Below, piece after piece: positions 56,207 through 64,000 of a stretch of DNA of 64,000 nucleotides. Source of the DNA: Ephemerocybe angulata (Eukaryota; Basidiomycota; Agaricomycetes; Agaricales; Psathyrellaceae); the NCBI GenBank assembly GCA_013368325.1, contig JAACJK010000057.1:1364001-1428000 (forward strand), in the 5' to 3' direction. A program made the translations under genes and the position numbers. The notes beneath the pieces are model-generated. The model searched no databases. It had not been told where the DNA came from and saw only the letters and a program-made list of their open reading frames with translations. Position 1 is the first letter of the stretch. Every line of letters begins with the position of its first letter.

Positions 56207-57671
56207 ATGGCTAACTCGCCTTTCCTCCACCCGCCTAGTCTTGAATCGATTGTAGATCATCTCGCTTCGATTGCCCTCGACATGAAAGACGTCGCCACCA
56301 CCTCGACCCGCCACTCCCGCGTCGCGCTCGTTTATCCCAAGAAGCGCCCCTCTCCCCATGGCATCACAAAATCTCACAAGTCGCCCTTGCTTCCCGCAAA
56401 TGGCGTGCCTCGTGTTTCCCCCCGCGCTGCCAAAGCCGCTCTTCTCCAACAGAGGCAAAAAGCTGCTGCCCAGTCTGTCCGGCGCGAGTCTGTCTATCTG
56501 GAGGAGGAATATCGCGATGAAATCCGTAGATATATGCATGACATGGAGGTGAATACACAACAGTTCGCACCTCGTAACCCCGCCGTTCTCACGTTTACCC
56601 CCGCAGCAAACAACAATGTCCTCGACCACCTCCATGGACCAGCAGCCCGAAATCCGTTGGCATATGCGCCCCTGTCTTGTCGACTTCCTTGTTGAGATCC
56701 ACTTTACCTTCCGGCTTCGACCAGAGACACTCTATCTCACGCTCAACATCATCGACCGATACGTGTCACGGCGAGTTGTGTACATCAAGCACTATCAGCT
56801 GGTTGGCTGCGCTGCTCTATGGATTGCTGCCAAGTTCGAGGATGCGAAGGACCGTGTGCCTACTGTCCAGGACCTCGCGTCCATCTGTCGCGACGCTTAT
56901 GAAGAGTCCGCTTTCATCCAGATGGAGGGACACGTCTTGTCGACCATCCAATGGACCCTGGGGCATCCCACTGCTGAAGCCTGGCTCAGACTTCTGTGCT
57001 GCGGTCCTGTCGTCGAGGATACGAAAGTGCAACACGTTGCGCGGTTTTTGATGGAGATCACTCTCTTCTACCGCGAGTTCATCAAGCACTCCCCCTCCAC
57101 CATCGCACTGGCAGCATTGACTCTGGCCCGGCATCTGTGTGGCAAGCCCCGTCGCTACTGGGAAGAAACGGAAGAATGTTTTGAAGTTATCGATCTCTTG
57201 GATACTCGGCTTGCGAAGAACGTCAACGACCTTTCGGAGACTTTGGTCAAGAAATACTCGTACGCGTTTTACTCCAAAGCCGCCACCTTCGTCGTGCAGT
57301 TCTACCTCGAAGGCGGTCGCTTCACGAAGCACTCCCACGTTCTCCCTGTCACCCCCAAGCGCAATTCGACGTCCGCATTCAGCACGCCCATGAGCTCGAC
57401 GACATCTATCTCTGATATGTCTGACGACATGCCGATGACGCCAACGACGCCTCCTACCCCACCGATGTACCCAAGTGATTCTTTCTCGCCCGCCTTTTCC
57501 TCGGACGACAAGGAGAACATGCCCTCGGTTTTTGAGCCGGTCATCAACAAGTTGCGCGTGGAGGCGGCACCGGAGCAATTCCTTCCTCATGACTTCGTGG
57601 CCTACAGTCGGCCAGCCCTTCACAGTCACAGTCTTAACGTTCTGTCGCCACGGACTGCGCTCGTGTCATAG
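56207..57671 (+). CDS. CLN1: Cln-type cyclin (G1/S)
   Basis: Cyclins of this type drive the CDK at Start. Two exons, 56207-56548 and 56607-57671, join in phase 0 to 468 residues; the join reads HDMEQTTMSSTTSMDQQPEI. The cyclin box begins IRWHMRPCLVDFLVEIHFTF, with LYLTLNIIDRYVSRRVVYIK, YQLVGCAALWIAAKFEDAKD and HVLSTIQWTLGHPTAEAWLR. The MRPCLVDFLVEIH helix resembles the MRxxLVDWL of B cyclins but lacks its W, as in basidiomycete Cln1 and fission yeast Puc1. The C-terminal 150 residues are rich in Ser, Thr and Pro with many TP sites (MPMTPTTPPTPPMYP), a likely PEST/phosphodegron tail. ATG context is caccATGG. An upstream ladder of short ATG frames in the leader could add translational control. 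B-type cyclin is the alternative. Confidence 0.87.
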
Positions 57672-59446
57672 CGGCCGTCAGACGACCCCTGCACTCCAAC
57701 CATTCGACGCATATCTCCAATTTCAACACGCAAACAATCACAAAATGTACCAACAATACACGTCGCATCGACTTCTCTTTCTCTGGCATCTCGTCTCTCT
57801 GTTCTTGCAATCTCCCTCCATGCAATCATCACTATCCTTGCAATCGTCTCATTTACATTCCTCATCAGCATCCCCAGTATCATTGGAGCGCAGGGAGTTG
57901 GTTGGATGGACAACAAGAGCACTGGAGGATGGACAAGTGACCGTCACCAACGCGATGTGATCTCAGCGCGTAGTACAGGAGACGGACCACTTTCATTGTC
58001 ATTTCTTCCTATCTCTTGTCTTTGGTTTCGTTGTTCTCATATAGAGATTACTGCACTCCTTTGCATACACCCCCTGTAGTCCCCTCCATTCACCTCCTTG
58101 ACACTCATTCCCTCCTCTTTTCTCTCTCACTATGCATTCTTCCTCATCGGCATCTTTTCCAACATTCCTCCTTTCAATCCACTCCCCTTTTCCTCGCGCA
58201 CAACCCGGGTTATTGCCCGATTCACCTTCACCACCTTAGTACCAAGTATATTTTATTCTTCACCTTATCGTATATTCTGTTCTACTTCTTATTCAATCCT
58301 CTTATTCTGTGCGCCTCCTCATCCTGCTGGCTTCTCCTCCCAGCCTTCGATCATTCTTGGACAATATTCATCACCCCTCGCCATCCGTTGAATCGTCGTA
58401 AACGCTTTAACCGCGCCCTTCCTGTACGGCATTCGATGCTGGCTTGTGTAGTGTTCTGTAAGCTGCACATAAAGACTGTTTTCATATCAACATCGCTCGT
58501 TTGTTGTGCCATATCCCTGCCCCTCTATCATTGCTATCGTTGCAATTACCTGCTATCCGCCTGCCCTGTCTGTCTGAATACCATACGATACCATACCCAC
58601 CCCCTGTTGTTCAAACAAGTGTCACGTCGGCCAATATACAATTGTTCCAATACGTCGTATGAGTTCATCCACTCGTCATGGACGCTCAAGGCTGTCGCCC
58701 AAGGTGGTGAAAATGGGTGTAAACCCGGCCGTCGATGCTGACTGCTAACCGGGTGCGCTTTCGTCGCGGCCTCCGATCTCATTTAGCCTGAACTTCTCAG
58801 AACTTCCTGTCAGGGTGTGATTGACCATCCTTGGCCCCAGGTTCGTCACTGCATTTGATGAAAGTTGTGGTCTCGAGAGCCGATGAGCACCACGCAGCTG
58901 GACAATTGACCGCCACTCATCATTGCAGCATGCAAAGCTTTATCAAATGCCTGTTACTCTCTGATACTACTACACTGGATATCATTCCTCTTGTCGCTGT
59001 GATTGTGTACTTGTGATGCTTCTCACCGCGCCAACACGGGCATGGTGGGTGTGGAGGGGACCGCAAGCTATGCTGTCCACGGCTTCTACATCCTCCGTGA
59101 GGATTGAGTGCGCCTTCTACGGTGCTTGAACGGCGCATTCCCAGAGGGACTAACACTGGTATAAGCACCTTTGTGGCTCTTCTACGTCGCGTCGAGGATC
59201 GCGGTGTATCCTTTCTCCTGAGTCCTAACTTCCTTCGATCATTGGGTCCTTCTCCCAGCGTCCGTGCTTTCAGCGAAATGCGGCGGTCGACACGGCGCGA
59301 TTCTCAGCATCATGAAGTGCAGGTGTTCTTAAGGGGTGGTTGACGCTACGTCTGACGTCTTTTTATCTGAGGCGGATTGTAACATCAGTCGTCGGAAACC
59401 TGAAGCTCTCGGCCACCGAAGAGATGGCATCAGTTCACCCCAGTAG

Positions 59447-59454
59447 TATAAAAG
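59447..59454 (+). promoter_or_regulatory. Consensus TATA box without a gene
   Basis: TATAAAAG lies in the gene-poor region. No start codon with a recognisable product follows on the plus strand before the convergent gene end at 60201. Confidence 0.4.
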
Positions 59455-59624
59455 CGATTAGTGCTTGGGCTCCGACCGGGTGTTTCTCTACTGAAATACC
59501 ACGTCTATCAGAATCAGAGTGGTCTGGAAGGACTCAAGTATGAGCGCTCAGCGCTCGGATTTCAAAGAGGATACCGAGATGACACCGCCCTCTGCTGTTT
59601 TCTGCGGTATTACGCGCCAATTTT

Positions 59625-59640
59625 GACGCGTCGACGCGTC
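59625..59640. promoter_or_regulatory. Perfect 16 bp palindrome holding two ACGCGT boxes
   Basis: GACGCGTCGACGCGTC equals its own reverse complement and holds ACGCGT at 59626-59631 and 59634-59639. Two more copies follow at 59686-59691 and 59872-59877. ACGCGT is the MCB element of MBF-type G1/S factors in other fungi. Confidence 0.5.
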
Positions 59641-60200
59641 TTGATCTTGCGCTTTACCTACTTGCCGCGCTCCTGATCACGATGGACGCGTCGCGGACTT
59701 CGTGATACGTACGCGCATCTTGTGCTCGCCCGTTGGCGTAGCCTCGGTGAAATCGATCCTTGTAGTGAATTAGGAAGGTAAGGCGACGGACAGGTTATAG
59801 TAGGTAGGTACTTGGCATCGTCGTCTGCCCAGTCTTCTGTGATACCCTCAGAGGGTCTTCCATTTCAATTCAACGCGTCCAATACGCACGAGGTGATGCC
59901 CGTTAGTTAGGGTCAATGCTATCAATTGAAACTCGAAAATCGAAGTGCTGTATACCTACCATAACAACCCTTCATCGTCGGAGAACTGGTAGAGGTAATG
60001 GACCGTCTAGGCCTGGCCGAAGTCCGGACTTGCGAGTGGATAAATGGTCTTCTAGACGAGAACGTCGAGGGGAGGTAGCTCCTCAGCTTGTGCGATGCAT
60101 TACAGTACATATGGATAACGTTACATTGGGCCTAATTTCCTTCTTATTTTCTTCAGACGCGCTAACTGACCTTTCCGCTCCTTGGTAGTCGAGGTCAAGC

Positions 60201-62156
60201 TTACTCCAGAACCCACTTGCCACCTTCCTGCTTAAGACCGACGGGTCGCTTCTCGTCCAAGCTAATGCGACCAGCGTGCAAGATAGCAGTAGTCAGAACC
60301 GTGTTTTGGATAGTCGGATACTCTTGGCCGTCGAAGTCGCTAGGCTGAGCTTGACCCGCGTTCACGCTTCGTGCGGCGTCGATGAACTTCTCGATCGAGA
60401 TGTAGCCGTAGCCCCGCTGGCCGTCGAAGTGACCGGTGGCAGAAGGAGAGTACTTCATACTACTCGTCGGGAATCATGACAAAAGCGCAGCGGCAATGAT
60501 CAGTACTCCGTATGCTGGAAAGGGTCCTCGAGAGATAGCACGTACTAGAAGGGGTTCACCCAGGCCTTTCCGGTCTCGTCGTGAGTAACGTCGTAGCCTC
60601 GATGAGCTTGGTCGATGTGAATATCTCCCTGGTGTTCATGAAACACATCACAAGAAGATCAGTCACACAATTGGAAGTGGGACGAGGGAAATTACATTAC
60701 CTTTTCACCCATATAGTACCAGTGCTGAGAGGTATGGACGCCGGATTTGAGAGGAGCGGTCCAACTCGAGGTCGAGATCGCAGTACCCTTGTGGTTGGGG
60801 CTCTTGACCGACTGGAAGTCGATCATGAGAGTGATGGTATCCTCGGTACCCTCCACACACTCGTAAGGTTTGCTAACTGCGATACCGGCGGCAGCGCTCG
60901 CAACGACCCGAGTCGGGACAGCGATGTCCTGGAGGATCCAGGTGCAGATGTCGACGTGATGTGATGAGAGGTAATAGCTATTGAGTCAGAGAACCAACTG
61001 TGAGCGTCTGTTCATGCGACACAGGAGGGTCTACGGACCTGATATCCGAGTCTTTGCCGGCCCAAGCCTTGAAGGTATCCAGCTGGCTTTTTGGTTGAGC
61101 CATCCAGGCGTTGAAGAAGTTGAACTCTCCCAAAGTAGCGACACGGGCTTTGGCATCGCTGTACGTAGGATCGTATCTGGGTGTGCGTTATGTGGGTTTC
61201 ATCTCTGCAGAGACATTGGACTAGAAACCTACCGCTTGTGGTGCTCGACCCAGCAGGCGACGCCCTTCTTCTCAGCAGCCTCGATGAGGATGTTGTGGTG
61301 CTCAAGCTTCTGAGTAGCAGGCTTGGTGATGAGGACATGCATGCCTCGCTCGATTGCGTAGAGCGCGATGGGGAAGTGCGTGCCTGTGTCCACTGGTTAG
61401 CTCTACTCCAAGAGGGTAAGACGTCGGTGAGGCTTCTCACTATCAGGAGTGAAGATAATGACTGCGTCTCCTGGGGTCAGCTCGTCGATGGCGGCCTTGT
61501 CTGGAAGGCATGGTTTAGTAGCGCTCAATCAATTTAATAGGCGCCGACGTACAAGCCTCAGGATCAACTTTGCCCTCCTTGGGATATTCCTGGAAGCTTG
61601 AGTAGATGTCAGTATCACAGCTGGTAGGAAGGGGTGTTTTACACACTTCAGATCCATATCCTTGTACACACCTCCAATGTTCTTGTCGAGGTGCTGACGA
61701 ATGGCGGGGAACTTGCCACCGTTGACGCCCACCATACCGAGAACATCGACCTTTCCAAACCGCCTTAAAACATAGTAACACTCGACGAAAACGAACACAC
61801 CTTTCCGAGTCTCCTCAAGTCAAAGAGAGTGAGCGCGACAACCTAAGCCTAGAGATGAGACGAGCGGAACGGAGGCACGAGATCATGCACGACGTACGCC
61901 GATCTATTATGAATGATTGTCAGTGCGATATTCGTTGAGAACGATCAGGTAGACGAACCTTCTTGTCAGAAGTAGAGGCACCAGAGCCGGTCCACCCGGT
62001 GGTATACTCTCCCTATCGCAAATTAGATCTTACCCCTAGGTCAAAGTCATTCCTGCTCACAGTTCCACCTACGCGCCAAGTTAGTCAGGGGAACAATGGA
62101 CCATCATCGATCGACTTACACATAAGAACATTGATTTTCTTCTGCTCAGTAGCCAT
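60201..62156 (-). CDS. D-galacturonate-reductase-like Gfo/Idh/MocA oxidoreductase
   Basis: An NAD(P)-dependent oxidoreductase; closest in pattern to fungal GaaA-type D-galacturonate reductases, the first step in pectin monomer use. Exons at the 5' end are tiny: 62156-62120, 62068-62061 (8 nt), 62012-61959, 61903-61898 (6 nt), then longer ones. Together they read MATEQKKINVLMCGTGEYTT and SDKKIGVVALTLFDLRRLGK, the Rossmann turn and its conserved follow-up. Later parts include VDVLGMVGVNGGKFPAIRQH, YKAAIDELTPGDAVIIFTPD, ERGMHVLITKPATQKLEHHN, CWVEHHKRYDPTYSDAKAR, YYLSSHHVDICTW, YDVTHDETGKAWVNPFYMKY and GQRGYGYISIEKFIDAARSV. ITKPAT and VEHHKR hold the catalytic-site residues of the group. Substrate assignment is by family pattern, not proof. 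Confidence 0.86.
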
Positions 62157-62609
62157 TGCGGAGACGAGATATCGATGAGAAACGGAGAAAAGGGGGATTG
62201 AAAGTTAGATATGGTGGCAGCATGGTTTCCCCACCTCTTATATCGCGACAGAACCTCGGCAAATCAGCATCCGCCAAACGAAGTGGCGGACTCGGACCGT
62301 GGTGGCGGCACGCCGAACTCGGTTGTGTAGCGCCGGTCCGGATGCGGGGTCCGTTGCGGGGCGGAGGCGGGCGGCGGGGAAGATAGGGGCGTGATGGAGA
62401 GTGCACCGCCACCACCTTCTATTCTGGGCCCGGGCATCGTGGAAACGGTGCCGCTAACACGTGCGATGACATCAGGCTCGCTCTGGCACTGGATGGAATT
62501 AACTTTGAAGCTGGGCAAACCTTACTCCACCATTGTTATCGTTCTCTCAGCCCTGTTCATGGACTCTATGCTTTCGTCTCCCTAACTCTCTCCATCTCAT
62601 TGCTCTTCA
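62157..62609. promoter_or_regulatory. Divergent promoter with CGG palindrome and minus-strand TATA
   Basis: On the minus strand GATATAAGAGG (about 62236-62246) lies some 85 bp before the oxidoreductase start. Further out, TCCGCCA at 62270-62276 and TGGCGGA at 62284-62290 form a perfect inverted repeat with a 7 nt spacer, followed by many CGG/CCG triplets to 62385. The right part serves the plus-strand edge gene. Confidence 0.5.
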
Positions 62610-64000
62610 ATGCCAATCACCACTAACACCAGCTCGCCGCCTGGTTCCGGCTTCACTCCGCGAAAAGAGTTTATCCGAGAGCAACAGTCCCCGCGAAGCT
62701 CTTTTGCAATACTAGCGCTTTCTGGCTCAAACTTCATTCGACTATACTCCTTCTCCCAACACGTTATAGATGGCCTCCAGAAACTACTCCAGCGGCAGGG
62801 AATCAATATTGCATGTCGAGAGGACCTACCGCACAACCTACACGAACTATCAATAGAAGGGAAACCGTGGGCGAACCCGAAGTCTGTGTTCAGTGAAAAG
62901 CTTCTACTGGACATATTCGCTGTGTTCTATCGCGAAGGATATCACTTCCTATCATGCATCGACTACGGAAGGGAGCCCGACGACAAGCTCGCTATGGCAT
63001 TTTCTAAACCGGAGCCTGCGACGACTCCGAGTGGCAGCTCACGAACAGGTACCCCACTCCTTCCTCCAGGATCACCGGCGCTCGATGGCTCCAATTCCTC
63101 TCTACAAGAAAGGCCGACTGCTAGGAGAATTCCATTCGCTATCTCCTTCTCCTCCGCGACGACGATGAGGGTCATCTCTCCGCCTCTGCATTTGACACCC
63201 GCGATCTTGCAGGCGGTGCGAGGTTCATGGCCACGAGGTGTCGTTTCGGAAAAGAAAGTGGCGGAAAACTGCTTTGAATTCAAGCTGAAAGGGTACAAAT
63301 GTGGGTTCATATATCTTCCTCATTCTGTGCGTGTTCGTAGAGATCTGACTCAATTCTAAGGGTTCCAGCAAGACAATTTCGCATTTGACTCACTTCAGCA
63401 CATTCTATCCCTCCTAACATCCCTGGACGCACAGTCTTTTACCCTGCTCACATCGATAAGCTTTACGAACCGTTCAAGAATCAAAGATCTCTGGATTTTT
63501 ACTGGACCTGCACCTGTGGGAGGCGAGGAGCCACCGCGCGGAGAAAGTCCAAACGATCTATTGTACCATGACCAGTCGACTGAAGGAGATGGTCATGGTG
63601 TTAGCTATAGCTCGAGCACACATCATTCCACGCAGCATCGGAGGCTGGCCAGCGACACGACTTCTTCTTCATCTCCACCAATGGTTCCTACCCATATGCG
63701 GTCGGCGACGGAGGACATGCGACGTCACAGGGACAATAGTGGCGGGTCTCCTCCAATCCATCAGCCTGCAGTCCTACGGAAGCCAGCTCCAAGGGCCCAG
63801 GTCCCCGTCTCAATCCAGGAGTCGGAGCTTGATGAGGCAGAGGGCTACATGAGCTATAGCATGCCAATGGACAGGGCCAACATCCCAAGCACAATATCTT
63901 CGTCGACGCCTAATATGACTGGTATTGGCACCGTTGGCCAAGAGGGGGTGTATCCAGCTAGCCCATTCCCTGGCACACCCCCTGCTGGGGGCCCCATCCG
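62610..64000 (+). CDS. Uncharacterised protein, cut by right edge
   Basis: Exon 1 is 62610-63300 and exon 2 runs from 63361 to the window edge without a stop; the join makes Trp and reads FELKLKGYKWFQQDNFAFDS in all but the first letters. The start is Ser/Pro-rich (PPGSGFTPRKEF). A conserved-looking block holds FIRLYSFSQHVIDGLQKLLQ, NLHELSIEGKPWANPKSVFS and LDIFAVFYREGYHFLSCIDY. A second has RRIPFAISFSSATTMRVISP, HLTPAILQAVRGSWPRGVVS and LQHILSLLTSLDAQSFTLLT, then SISFTNRSRIKDLWIFTGP. A disordered Ser/His/Pro region fills the rest. I know no family name or function; the two blocks may make one alpha/beta fold split by the Ser/Pro linker. The C-terminus is outside the window. Confidence 0.72.

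Larger units (their letters stand above)
57672..60200. other. 2.5 kb gene-poor region downstream of cyclin
   Basis: The first 1 kb is strongly pyrimidine-rich on the plus strand and carries a 241-codon open frame (58016-58741) with a hydrophobic, Cys/His/Leu-rich product typical of C/T-rich noncoding DNA. The rest shows no convincing gene. A TATA box and an ACGCGT cluster lie at 59447-59877. Confidence 0.4.

Noticed and set aside
62265..62280. TCCGCCAAA resembles the galacturonate-responsive element (YCCNCCAAT) of ascomycete GaaR
   Set aside because: The final base differs, and that regulator is known from ascomycetes only; the inverted repeat around it is the stronger signal.

Overview
The window is nuclear DNA from a filamentous basidiomycete, most likely an Agaricomycete. 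Genes are dense, lie on both strands and are split by many introns of about 48-60 nt. Many gene starts are back to back with 120-260 bp between them, and several 3' ends converge closely. The protein set (RNAi RNA-dependent RNA polymerase, MMM1, a BRCT+Myb Rap1, Cln-type cyclin, Sec7-PH ARF exchange factor, GYF/beta-propeller fusion) fits that group. I found no rRNA, tRNA, CRISPR array or intact transposon. Exon joins were worked out by eye from splice consensus plus conserved protein motifs, so outer gene limits are firmer than some inner joins.

Left part (1-15.9 kb): a small multi-pass membrane protein (-), the ribosome-assembly ATPase Fap7/AK6 (+), a GPI-anchored secreted protein (-), TFIIH cyclin H (+), a DUF1764 protein (-), the SWI/SNF ARID subunit Swi1 (+), an alpha-arrestin with PY motifs (+), a Rab5 GTPase (-) and a secreted alginate-lyase-family protein (-).

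Middle (16-34 kb): a peroxisomal-type acyl-CoA synthetase (+), a propeller-like/GYF-domain protein (-), D-2-hydroxyglutarate dehydrogenase (+), the telomere protein Rap1 (+), CDK11 kinase (-), a tubulin-tyrosine-ligase-like protein (-), the ERMES subunit MMM1 (+), a small alpha/beta hydrolase (-) and RNA polymerase subunit RPB8 (+).

Right part (34-64 kb): a protein with repeated KLxxxFG motifs (-), a Sec7-PH ARF-GEF (-), pescadillo/Nop7 (-), Sm D2 (+), an RNA-dependent RNA polymerase (-), a 4E-T-like eIF4E-binding protein (+), a Cln-type cyclin isolated in gene-poor flanks of 4.3 and 2.5 kb (+), a D-galacturonate-reductase-like enzyme (-), and an unidentified gene running off the right edge (+).

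Most genes are housekeeping: transcription and chromatin, cell cycle, splicing, ribosome assembly, trafficking and mitochondria-ER contact. The lyase-family protein and galacturonate-reductase-like enzyme suggest growth on plant acidic polysaccharides. The most unusual content concerns gene structure: GC-AG introns in three genes, an apparent GA-AG intron in Sm D2, coding exons of 5, 6 and 8 nt, telomere-repeat motifs just upstream of RAP1, and a candidate orphan promoter beside the cyclin.
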